Source of the DNA: Sclerurus mexicanus
Taxonomy: Eukaryota; Chordata; Aves; Passeriformes; Furnariidae
Length of the DNA stretch: 64,000 bases
Assembly (NCBI GenBank): GCA_013396755.1
Contig: VWZF01002382.1
Span: 370,470-434,469, forward strand
Direction: 5' to 3'
The first letter of the stretch is position 1, and each line of letters starts with the position of its first letter. A program made the position numbers and the translations under genes. This document shows positions 58,601-64,000 of this stretch, piece after piece. The notes under the pieces were generated by a model. That model saw only the letters and a program-made list of their open reading frames with translations. It had not been told where the DNA came from and searched no databases.

Positions 58601-61600
58601 ACCTGAAATCTTTTCTGAGGACGTTTCATGAGTTGAAAAGCTTTTCCGAAGCTTTTTCTGTTTGAAGTTTCACCAAATTGCCTCAAATTTAACTTTAGCT
58701 CTCTGAAACACCCATCCAATAGTACGAAACTCAGTGAAAAAGGGATTTTCCAGCTCGTTTTGTTCAGCCTGAAAAGCCATTTGAATCTCTTTGAGGTAGC
58801 CCAGAGTTTAGTAATATTTTATATTAACCATGTTTAGGAAAAAAATGACAAGTGACTATAACAGAAGAGCGTCTCATGCACAGACTCAGTTTTCTGTGGA
58901 CACACAAACACTCGTGAATAAATATGAAGAGACACTTCAAAGCCTGGAAGGTCGTTACCAGCGGGAGCTGCGGGAACTTGCCGAGCAGCGAAGAGAGGAG
59001 AAATCCCAGTGGGAGTTTGAGAGGGATGAGATTGCTCAGGAGGTGGCTGAAGCCCACGAGCAGCTGAAGGAAAGCCTGGCGAGTGAAAAGGCTGCTTCTT
59101 CTGCCCTGAGCCAGGAGAGGGACCTCCTGGAGAAGAACTTCAAGGAAGAAGTGAACAAGCTGGTGTGCGAGAGGGAGCAGCTGAAGAAGGAGCTGGAAGA
59201 CCTGAGGAGCGCTGCTGAGGAGCAGGAGAAAGGGCTGACGGAGAAAATAGCCCGGCTCCAAAGCGACCACGAGAAAGAGCTCAGGGGCAAAGACGAGCGA
59301 ATATCCGCCGTGGAGGAAAACGGGAAGCTGGTGAGGCAAAAGCTGGAGAGACTGGACAGTGAGTATAAGCGAGAGAAAGAGGAGCTCAACTCCAAACTTC
59401 TCGCTCTGGAGAGCTTGAACAAAGACATTTGTGCACGAGCAGAGGCGGAAAAGGCCGAGATGAGCTTGGAAATCTCAGCCCTTCAAGGGGAGGTCCGGGA
59501 GTTGCGGTGGGAGACGCGGAGTTTCGCCGCCCTCCAGAGCCATTACCGGGCCCTGGAGAGCGAGTACGCAAAAGCCAAGAGCCGAATCGCATCTCACCCC
59601 GGTGGGGCACCCCTGGGGGATGACGCAGAAGTCCTCCAGAACCTGCAGAAGGTGCACGAGCGGGCTGTGAAGGAGAACGTCAGGATGGCTGCCCAGATCC
59701 TCAGGCTGCAGCACCGGCTCCGAGCGGCGCTGCCGGAGCGACCTCCCAGTCCCGGCTGCTCCGGCTCGGAACCGGAGGAAATGGGTCCCGGTTTTGAAGG
59801 GTCACCCAGTGATTGTCGAGATGCGGAGAAGGGGATGGATTCAAATGTCCTCCCGCCTTCGGAGGCTGATAGCACAGACCTGGAAGATGTGACGGAGATG
59901 GGTTCAGATCTGGAGGAAGGATGTGTGGAAGCCACGGCAGGCAGCCACGCGCTCACGGCGCGGCAGTGTCGGGTGCGGGGAAGTCGGGCAGCTCTGGATG
60001 CTGATGGCAGTCAGGATTGTGACAGGAGCCAAGAGCTGCTTTCCTGGGTGCCTCTGCTGCCAGAACAGAGAGATCTCGACACAATTCCCAGACCAGAAAT
60101 GCCACACGACGATGCTGAACAGCAGAAGGCTCAGCCGCTAAATGGCAGAGTAGCTCCCAAAAATAAAGGGCTTGTTTCTGATGCTTTGGAGCTGCGGGTG
60201 GAGCTGGAGAAGGCTGAAGAACTGAGTGAAGCCTCTTTCGTGTTGGATCCTGCTCCTGGATCAATGAGCGGTGACCTGAAGAGCGTCGTAGCTCAGCTTT
60301 GGAGAAGGGTCGAAGAGTTGGAAGACAGATCCGTGGCACAGGCTGAGCTTCTGTCTCTACAGGAAGAAATTCAGGTGGAAAACGAGGAGCTGAAAGCTGA
60401 AATGGTACAGTTAATCAGAAGGAATAAAGCTCTAGAAGACGACCTGCACAGGCTGAGAGGCCTTCGCTGCAAGCGAGAAGAAAGCGGCGAGTTCCAAGAG
60501 GAAAACACGCAGCTCCTCCAGAAAGTTAAAGAATTGGAAGACGCCCAAGAGCGAGACGCTCAAGGAAACATGGATGTGCACAGCGACACGAGAGCTGGGA
60601 GGCTGGAAGAACATCCCACAGCATTCCCAGGTCAACAAGGCCGTTCCCCAAGCGATGGCGCGGCCAAGAAGGGGGAGCCACAAGAACCCAACCAGAGGGA
60701 GACGGCGGCGGCCCCGGTTGTCCCCGAAGGCCACGGCGAGGGGAGGAGCGCGGTGGCGGCGCAGGGCCTGCAGAGCACGTGCGCTGAGCTGCAGCAGAAG
60801 GTTGATAGCCTGAGGTAACGTAGCCCGTAGCCGCACTAACGCCGCCCGGCTCCGGCATTAACCGCTGTAGATTAACCGCGAGTAGCGCCCGGTGCCGCGG
60901 GCTCCCGACTCCTCCGGGCCCGGAGAAGCACCGCTGGAAGGAGCAGATGGGGGTGACCGCTCTCCTTGGCCGTGGAGCGACGTGCCGGCTGTCCCGTGGA
61001 TGTCCCCACCGGTGTTGAGTGGGCAGTAGAGAAACCCCCGTAACCCCCAACTCCGCGGTAACGCTCGCGGAGCGCTTGTAGCTTGTACTAACATCGCCCG
61101 GCTCCGTCCGTGCCCTCCCAGCCCGCAGCGCTGCTCCCAAGGCTGGAATCGCTTCTGCTCGCGGTGTTCACTTGATGCTGGAGGCTCGTGCTGGTTTGAA
61201 ACGCTCCAGGGCCTTCTGGTTTTATCAATATTTGAGTTAATATTAGAGAATTAGTGACTTTTCCCCCCCCTCCCCAGTTAGGAACCCATCATGTGTCCGG
61301 TCTGGTAAATCCCGTTATAACACAGAGGGTACCACAGGTTTTACCTGCTCGTTTTTAACTGCTGTATGTCAGCAAGGAGTTTTATTTTATTGATTTATTT
61401 TTTTTATGGATGAAGCGGTTTAGTTATTGTCCAGCTCCAGCTTCCTGTAGGAAATGGTTCTTTCAGGTGTCGTAGCATGGCTAAGTTATTTCTGTCCCAT
61501 CGCCTGAGGACAGAAAAGGCACTTTCCTTCCAACAGTGTTGTTCCCAGAATTCGAGCTGGGGAAACAGCCTCCTCTCCTGGCAGTCTGCATACTGGGATG

Positions 61601-63708
61601 TTATTTGTAACTTAAGGACTGCTAGATGTAGAAACTTCTTAAATTTTAACTCGAACTATACAAAAACATGCCAAAAAAGCCCCCTTTTTTTTAACGAACT
61701 GGGGGCGTTCTTACGAAATAATTATAAAATATAAATGTACCATTTGTGCCTGAAACAAGCGGACTGTAGCTCTGCTCTGAAGCAGCACAGGCAGCTCAGG
61801 CTCCCGGGGTGTCTCTCACTGTGTCACCCTTCTGCCCCAGATGTGAGGCCGAGAAGCTCCGAGAAGAAAACGCCGTCCTGAAGAACGAGGTGACTTTATT
61901 GAGCGAGGAAGGAAGTGCCTCCAGCCTGAAGCTGAGGGAGCTGAACGGGTCCCGAGAAGAACTGAGGTGAGAATCCCACGGGGCGCGTGCCTTGAGGCTC
62001 CTGCCACGATGGTTCATCCCTTCTCTCCGTGTGTGAGGGGTTCTTCAAATGTGAAGTGGGCTTTTCTTTGGGGTGCTGTTGGAAATGCAGCAGCTGGCAT
62101 CCCTTTCCGTGCCCGCGTTCCTGGCTGTAGGCACTGAGGTGACCCAGGAGGACACTCGAGCACGGGACCTCCTTGGGGGCTGAGCTGACGCAGTTATTTG
62201 TGCTTCAGCGAGGGCAGGGAAAGGTACACGGGGCAGATTGTTGCAGAGGTTTGGTCTCTGGTAAGCACAGGACCCTCTGTGATCCTGGGATGGTTCTTCC
62301 CTTCTGGAAAAGGCCTCCATGGGGTACCTGGAGGGGATTGAGCCAAGTTTACACTCGGCAGTGGCGCTGAGATATAAATAAATACCCAGAATTGCCGTTT
62401 CTGGCCACTTTAAAAACCAACCCGTTCTTAAAATCGTGGAATCGCTAAGGTTGGGAAAGCCCTCTGAGATCATCAAGTGCAACCGTTCCCCCAGCACTGC
62501 CAAGGCCACCACTGACCCGTGTCCTCCAGTGCCCCATCCACATGTTTTCTGAGCACTTCCAGGGATGGGGACTCCACCAGGACTTGACAGCCCTTTCAGT
62601 GAAGGAATTTTCCCTGATATCCAACCTAAGCCTCCCCTGGTTCAGTCTGTCCTCTTGTCCTATCTTAATTAACACATTAAGAAGTGATTTTGATGTTAAT
62701 GAGGTTCTGTTTTCCCTTAGGCAGAAGATAGAGGCTGTGAGGAAGGAGAAAGTGGCTGTGCAGAAGATGGTTGACAACCTGAAAAAGCAGGTGTGTGGTC
62801 AGAGCCCAGAACCTTCTCTCTGGGAACCATCACTGTACAAAAGCTCTTCCTTGGATGGTCACGAAAGCAGCAGAAAATGAGCATTTGATAAGTTTAAACT
62901 TTGATAACTCTTCTTGTTGGGATTGGTTTGAGGCTTGCTTGACCTGCTCAGGAGACAACAGCTGTAACTATCCAGCTCACAGGCTCCAGAGCCCTTTCCA
63001 AAGTCTACCTGGAAAGTTTACTTTGTAGAAACACAAAGTTTAAATCTTTGTCTTGTGGTCTTTGCAGCAGTCCAGGAGAAACAGAGATGACGTGACTGCT
63101 TATTTCCCAGCTGGCTGGGTCTGGGAATTCTGCCAGCTGGATCTGAGTGGTCGCTACTCTTATTTTCAGGGTGGTTTGTTATGCTGGCCAAAGGAGAAGG
63201 TTTAAGGGGCTTTTACATTCATGGCCCTCTTAGTGTTGCTTAGGAGAATTCTTCTTGGAATAATCTCCTCGGATAACCCCCCAGAATCCACCTCAGCATG
63301 GCAAAGGGAAGGAGGCACAGTGGTGTGCTGGGTGACTGATATAACCGGTCTAATTAAGGCCAATTAGCTGGTCAGGGTCAGTGTTGGAGGGGCATTTGTC
63401 AGATCTTTAATCACCTTAACGGAGAGGAAATGTTAAAAAATCTCCTTCCCTGGGGAAAACCAGTCGGAGCTGACTCTGCTGTGCCCACTCAGGTGGCGGA
63501 TCTGAAGAGCAGGAACCAACAGCTGGACTCGGAAAATACAGAGCTGAGCCAGAGGAACTCCAAAAATCAGGCAGATGTGCAGGATCTTAACCAACAGCTG
63601 GCAAGGGTGCTCAAGGAAAAGGAAAGGGAAGAGGGCAGGTGCACCCTGGAGGAATGGGAAAAGGAGAGACTGGTACTGAAAGAGGAGCTGGAAAACTCCA
63701 AAATAAAG
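28419..63708 (+). CDS. NIN: Ninein, centrosomal microtubule-anchoring coiled-coil protein; 3' end outside the window
   Basis: Ninein caps and anchors microtubule minus ends at the mother centriole's subdistal appendages. Coding exons: 28419-28601, 34478-34559, 41519-41682, 46080-46119, 47395-47582, 48633-48779, 49652-49819, 51540-51676, 52915-53055, 53784-53958, 54478-54588, 55290-55379, 56800-56938, 57281-57402, 57626-58152, 58838-60814, 61841-61966, 62721-62790, 63493-63708. All junctions keep one frame for 1601 codons; the human long isoform has about 2090, so the C-terminal quarter lies beyond the window. EF-hand-like loops lie near residues 20-31 (DSTGTGSLGQEE) and about 230 (QDGTMSVEDF). 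Coiled coil dominates from about residue 370. NIN rather than NINL is shown by MDEAEQDQYEARLKELFDSF, KRYGRRSLPEFQESVE, GQLRFWNPDDLNAS and FFYGLIKTGKSLTPSASTPY. The start was chosen because it matches the MDEVEQDQ start of human NIN; the frame is open further upstream, but an acceptor lies at 28397. Confidence 0.96.
29712..29992 (-). mobile_element. CR1 LINE 3' fragment
   Basis: Reverse orientation. It starts with GGAATCATGGAATGGTTTGG and runs through the gene-3'-end consensus to TTCCCCTTGTCCCATC. It is a nearly complete example of the ~280-base CR1 tail that recurs throughout the window. Confidence 0.9.
30566..30640 (-). mobile_element. CR1 LINE 3' terminal fragment
   Basis: A 75-base reverse-oriented tail (ACTCATGGAATGGTTTGGG, then AAGATCATCTCGTTCCAACC), truncated shortly after. 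Confidence 0.8.
30925..31075 (+). mobile_element. CR1 LINE 3' fragment
   Basis: Forward copy from CCCTGGATCCCTGGAAGTG to CAAACCATTCTGGGACACTCTG. Confidence 0.85.
31370..31624 (+). mobile_element. CR1-like LINE 3' fragment, same subfamily as 24045-24300
   Basis: It shares CCTTCCCCCAGAGGGTGG and CACGGCCCCAAGGCTGCC with the copy at 24045-24300 and ends in CAGGACATTCCATGATTC. Confidence 0.75.
32230..32435 (-). mobile_element. CR1 LINE 3' fragment
   Basis: Reverse copy beginning with AGAATCCCAGACTGGTTTGG and ending in CAGGGCCTGCCCACCCTCAC. Confidence 0.88.
34478..34559 (+). CDS. NIN: NIN second coding exon
   Basis: It codes for VHFDQFKEALILILSRTL and SNEEHFQEP, almost identical to human NIN residues 62-89. 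It is flanked by a CCCGCAG acceptor and a GTAAAT donor. Confidence 0.93.
35140..35280 (-). mobile_element. CR1 LINE 3' fragment
   Basis: Reverse copy from CCAGAATGGTTTGGGTTGG to TTGGACACTCCCAGGGATG. Confidence 0.85.
36647..37228. repeat. Perfect 179-base direct repeat flanking a CR1 fragment
   Basis: Bases 36647-36825 and 37050-37228 are identical over 179 positions by eye. The 224 bases between them are a forward CR1 3' fragment. The repeat arms themselves look unique and begin with GTGATCTCTGGCAGGGC. A tandem duplication, an exceptional target-site duplication or an assembly error could explain it. Confidence 0.92.
36826..37049 (+). mobile_element. CR1 LINE 3' fragment between the 179-base repeats
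   Basis: Forward copy from GCAGGGCTGGATGGGATATT to CCCTTCCAACCCAAACGAGTCT. It ends exactly where the second repeat arm begins. Confidence 0.9.
38980..39032 (+). mobile_element. CR1 LINE 3' terminal remnant
   Basis: Only the last ~50 bases are seen (GATGATCTCAGACATCTTTT, CCAACCTTAGCGATTCT). Confidence 0.55.
39698..39795 (-). mobile_element. CR1 LINE 3' terminal fragment
   Basis: Reverse copy starting with GGAATCATGGAATGGTTTGG and truncated after CACCTTCCACTAGACCA. Confidence 0.85.
41519..41682 (+). CDS. NIN: NIN third coding exon
   Basis: It encodes the conserved block PKYIKGGKRYGRRSLPEFQ followed by ESVEDFAEVTVIEPLDQE, matching human NIN. It is bounded by a TTCCCAG acceptor and a GTGAGC donor. 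Confidence 0.93.
42981..43070. repeat. Perfect tandem duplication of 45 bases
   Basis: CTGATTCCCTGGCACTTGGC and the next 25 bases occur twice in direct succession without a mismatch. This suggests a recent slippage or duplication, or an assembly artefact. Confidence 0.92.
43499..43620 (-). mobile_element. CR1 LINE 3' fragment
   Basis: Reverse copy from TTCACAGAATCCCAAAATGG to TAACCTGGCCTTGAGGT, with a small internal deletion after GGTTGGAAG. Confidence 0.8.
44470..44625 (-). mobile_element. CR1 LINE 3' fragment, diverged
   Basis: Reverse copy with the CCCGCGATGGTTTGGGTTGG start and CACTTCCAGGGATGAGGCAG near the end. It is more diverged than most copies here. Confidence 0.7.
44918..45050 (-). 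mobile_element. CR1 LINE 3' fragment
   Basis: Reverse copy from ATCACAGAATGGCTTGGCTT to TTGGACGCTTCCAGGGG. Confidence 0.85.
46080..46119 (+). CDS. NIN: NIN small fourth coding exon (40 nt)
   Basis: It codes for CWKTRDSEEYEAE plus one base of the next Gly codon. It corresponds to HWKTQRSEEYEAEG in human, with a few residues fewer at the left junction. Confidence 0.88.
46452..46680 (-). mobile_element. CR1 LINE 3' fragment
   Basis: Reverse copy from CACAGAATCATAAAGTGATG, through GGTTGCTCAGAGCCCTGTCC, to CTTCTTCCTTTTAGTTG. Confidence 0.75.
46915..47105 (+). mobile_element. CR1 LINE 3' fragment (different tail subfamily)
   Basis: Forward copy with GGCATTGGAACAGGCTGTCC, ACGTGGATGTGGCACTCGGG and AGAGGGCTTTGCCAACCTCA. 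It resembles the copies at 9233-9548 and 53071-53675. Confidence 0.8.
47395..47582 (+). CDS. NIN: NIN fifth coding exon
   Basis: It encodes QLRFWNPDDLNAS, then WIEEKLQEVCEHLGITRDG and HLNRKKLVSICEQYGLHTV. The first two bases complete a Gly codon with the previous exon. Confidence 0.93.
48633..48779 (+). CDS. NIN: NIN sixth coding exon with a second EF-hand-like loop
   Basis: It encodes VLEEVLHNMEQDGTMSVEDF and FYGLIKTGKSLTPSASTPYR, ending in LKRHLSMQ. In the loop the third position is Glu where human has Asp (NMEQDG versus NLDPDG). Calcium binding by this loop is uncertain in any species. Confidence 0.92.
49023..49170 (-). mobile_element. CR1 LINE 3' fragment
   Basis: Reverse copy from TATAGAATCCCAGAGTGGTT to ACACTTCCAGGGATCCAGAG. 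Confidence 0.85.
49652..49819 (+). CDS. NIN: NIN seventh coding exon
   Basis: It encodes SFDESGRRTTTPSAMPST, then GFSLFSSLDDGMGYGCVEG and EGIENSQEILK, in line with human NIN. The acceptor is TCTCGGCAG and the donor GTAACC. Confidence 0.92.
49925..50080 (+). mobile_element. CR1 LINE 3' fragment
   Basis: Forward copy from GAAGCTGTGATTGCCCC to CAAACCATTCTGCCATTCTA. Confidence 0.82.
50765..50890 (-). mobile_element. CR1 LINE 3' fragment, reverse
   Basis: It begins with GAATCGTGAAATCGTTTAAG and GTTGGAAAAGACCTATAAGA. The tail matches the 62430-62680 type. A forward CR1 follows directly. Confidence 0.75.
50905..51095 (+). mobile_element. CR1 LINE 3' fragment interrupted by a nested reverse CR1 tail
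   Basis: The forward copy runs AGGCCAGGTTGGACAGGG to GGTGTGGAATGAGATC and resumes at ATGATCTGTGAGGTCCC. The ~65 bases between (about 50983-51048) are a reverse CR1 tail of another subfamily (ATAGAATTAACCAGGTTGG, GACCTCCGAGGTCATCAAGT). Confidence 0.75.
51540..51676 (+). CDS. NIN: NIN eighth coding exon
   Basis: It encodes ALDFSLDGKVNLTELTLALE and NELLITKNGVHQAALASFK, followed by TEIRHL. This is the transition from the EF-hand region to the coiled coil. Confidence 0.92.
52320..52705 (+). mobile_element. CR1 LINE 3' fragment
   Basis: Forward copy of nearly 390 bases, starting with GTTGAGAGAGTTGGGACTG and TTCAGTCTAGAGAACAGTCC and ending in CCAACCCAAATGATTCCAGG. Confidence 0.87.
52915..53958 (+). 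CDS. NIN: NIN ninth and tenth coding exons around a CR1-filled intron
   Basis: Exon 9 (52915-53055) encodes RFDQVAREKEKLRSDLEKAE and SEVDDHHAAIERRNEYNL. Exon 10 (53784-53958) encodes KLDEEYKERIAALKNELRRE, then LELEQEIEKLKTDENYIRD. Both are heptad-rich coiled coil and nearly identical to human NIN. Reading on from exon 9 into the intron gives a longer frame, but that continuation is CR1 sequence. Confidence 0.92.
53071..53675 (+). mobile_element. CR1 LINE 3' fragment, about 600 bases
   Basis: Forward copy with GTGCCCGGGTGGCC, AGTGTGGCCAGCAGGACCAG, TTGTGTCCAGTTCTGGGCC, GGAGCTGGGGGTGTTCAGTC and the tail CCAACCTGGCTGATTCCATG. It fills most of the 728-base intron and begins about 15 bases after the splice donor. 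Confidence 0.9.
54478..55379 (+). CDS. NIN: NIN eleventh and twelfth coding exons
   Basis: Exon 11 (54478-54588) encodes ENNRLESELLETGEKLAECE and SKLQRNLENVLAEK. Exon 12 (55290-55379) encodes FGDLDPTSAEFFLQEERLAQ and IKSEYEQQCR. The FGDLDP motif is diagnostic for NIN. The intervening 54589-55289 is unique intron sequence with no repeat recognised. Confidence 0.92.
55437..55600 (-). mobile_element. CR1 LINE 3' fragment
   Basis: Reverse copy with ATGAAGGTTGGAAAAGCCC, TGCCAAGGCCACCACTGACC and CTCTTTCCACAGGGACAA; same subfamily as 62430-62680. Confidence 0.78.
55860..55912 (+). mobile_element. CR1 LINE internal remnant
   Basis: About 50 forward bases (GGAAAGCTGTGGCTGCCCC, GGAAGTGTCCAAGGCCAGG) without the 3' end. 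Confidence 0.6.
56390..56645 (-). mobile_element. CR1 LINE 3' fragment
   Basis: Reverse copy from TTAGAATCCCAGAACGGTTT to CTGGCACTGGGAAGCCATTC. It has high similarity to the forward copies at 36826 and 52320. Confidence 0.88.
56800..56938 (+). CDS. NIN: NIN thirteenth coding exon with a shortened left junction
   Basis: It encodes IDELHSELEEFRAQGKVLRP and SLKNSLSEEFDIDLKGHG. Human has VLQDQ between the Arg of the preceding exon and VDELQ; here Arg joins directly to IDELH. The acceptor CTACCAG lies after a long pyrimidine tract. An upstream CAG at 56760-56762 would shift the frame. Confidence 0.85.
57281..57402 (+). CDS. NIN: NIN fourteenth coding exon
   Basis: It encodes GLGSEDCNPLNMSIEAEMAI and EQMKEQHHRDLHHLKQELED, matching human NIN closely. 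Confidence 0.92.
57405..57470 (+). mobile_element. CR1 LINE 3' terminal remnant next to a splice donor
   Basis: Forward tail (GAGATGGTCTTTAAGGTCCC, ACCATCCTGGGGTTCTGTG) starts within a few bases of the exon 14 donor. Confidence 0.75.
57626..58152 (+). CDS. NIN: NIN fifteenth coding exon, coiled coil
   Basis: Its 527 bases encode VSHYEKQLDETKAQWEKEQE, then a Glu/Lys/Arg/Leu-rich heptad stretch ending QELEEER. The exon starts with GTGAGC directly after TTTTGTAG, so its first bases also resemble a donor. Confidence 0.93.
58838..60814 (+). CDS. NIN: NIN giant exon, 1977 nt, residues about 805-1464
   Basis: One open exon encodes coiled coil (QSLEGRYQRELRELAEQRRE, WEFERDEIAQEVAEAHEQL) followed by a less ordered Asp/Glu/Ser/Pro-rich middle and a return to coiled coil (LQSTCAELQQKVDSL). 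It corresponds to the large exon 18 of mammalian NIN. Length is a multiple of three and both ends interrupt a codon after its second base, so skipping keeps the frame. In mammals the equivalent exon is alternatively spliced; whether this happens here cannot be read from DNA. Confidence 0.94.
60815..61840 (+). other. NIN intron after the giant exon, CpG-rich at its start
   Basis: The first ~330 bases are strikingly CpG-rich compared with other introns, and a diverged word ending in CGCCCGGCTCCG occurs at 60819-60855 and 61075-61106. The rest is AT-rich with no repeat or exon recognised. Confidence 0.6.
61841..61966 (+). CDS. NIN: NIN seventeenth coding exon
   Basis: It encodes CEAEKLREENAVLKNEVTLL and SEEGSASSLKLRELNGSREE, in line with human NIN. 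Confidence 0.92.
62430..62680 (-). mobile_element. CR1 LINE 3' fragment upstream of the eighteenth NIN exon
   Basis: Reverse copy from AAAATCGTGGAATCGCTAAG, through CCCAGCACTGCCAAGGCC and CAGGGATGGGGACTCCACC, to CTGTCCTCTTGTCCTATC. It ends about 40 bases before the acceptor of the 62721-62790 exon. Confidence 0.82.
62721..62790 (+). CDS. NIN: NIN eighteenth coding exon
   Basis: Its 70 bases encode QKIEAVRKEKVAVQKMVDNL and KKQ. Acceptor TTTCCCTTAG, donor GTGTGT. The following 62791-63492 is intron with nothing recognised. Confidence 0.9.
63493..63708 (+). CDS. NIN: NIN nineteenth coding exon, last one visible
   Basis: It encodes VADLKSRNQQLDSENTELSQ, then NQADVQDLNQQLARVLKEK and LKEELENSKIK, ending at a GTATGG donor. 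The next exon, expected to start like human VQSSTLV, is not found before the window ends. Confidence 0.9.
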
Positions 63709-64000
63709 GTATGGATTATAGTGGGACGACTGGATTTTCAGGTGCTGTGGAATTGGCATCCCTGTCTTGGGATGTGCGTGGGCTTTCAAAGCTGGGCTTT
63801 GCTAAGTGCTGGCTTAAAGCTTCCTGCACGTGGCAGGAAGGAAAGCCCAGCAGGAGCCGAAAGCCAGGAGGGGAAAGTGTGCGGGTTTGCCTTGGAATTG
63901 GAGTTTAGGGATGTGTCATGGGTTCATCCAGTGCCATCCCAGCTCTAACCATCGTCCCTGGCTGCAGCATCCCCTGCTCAGCCTTCAGTATCCTCTGGGA

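Noticed and set aside
58824..59339. Minus-strand frame of 171 codons, Leu-rich
   Set aside because: It is the antisense shadow of the coiled-coil giant NIN exon; Glu/Lys codons read backwards as Leu/Phe/Ser.

Overview
The window is vertebrate nuclear DNA, most likely from a bird. It has spliced genes with compact GC-rich introns and more than 30 short 3'-end fragments of CR1 LINEs in both orientations, which is the typical avian repeat landscape. The species cannot be named from this sequence.

Three protein-coding genes are present in the order PYGL (+), ABHD12B (-), NIN (+). From memory, human 14q22 has the same block in the reverse reading direction (NIN -, ABHD12B +, PYGL -), including the tail-to-tail PYGL/ABHD12B pair. 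Residue-level matches and this order rule out the paralogous PYGB/ABHD12/NINL block, which looks similar at first.

Region by region: 1-11.6 kb holds PYGL (liver glycogen phosphorylase), with all 20 coding exons rebuilt in frame to 855 aa. From 11.9 to 17.07 kb lies ABHD12B, an alpha/beta-hydrolase with one membrane segment; 12 exons are resolved and the first runs into a 92-base N gap. From 17.07 to 18.3 kb there is a GC-box promoter followed by a minisatellite whose N-delimited duplication looks like an assembly fault. From 18.3 to 28.4 kb no protein-coding exon was found; it holds a second minisatellite, a CpG-rich patch, CR1 fragments and possibly NIN 5' non-coding exons. From 28.4 kb to the right edge is NIN (ninein, a centrosomal microtubule-anchoring protein): 19 coding exons, 1601 codons, continuing beyond the window and including one 1,977-nt exon.

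The three genes do not form a pathway; they are neighbours by synteny. No bacterial-type operon, CRISPR array, tRNA or rRNA was seen. I found no convincing new biological system. The most unusual observations are a perfect 179-bp direct repeat flanking a CR1 fragment, a candidate recursive splice site at the first NIN coding exon, a repeat-derived false join upstream of ABHD12B, and a small splice-junction deletion in NIN.
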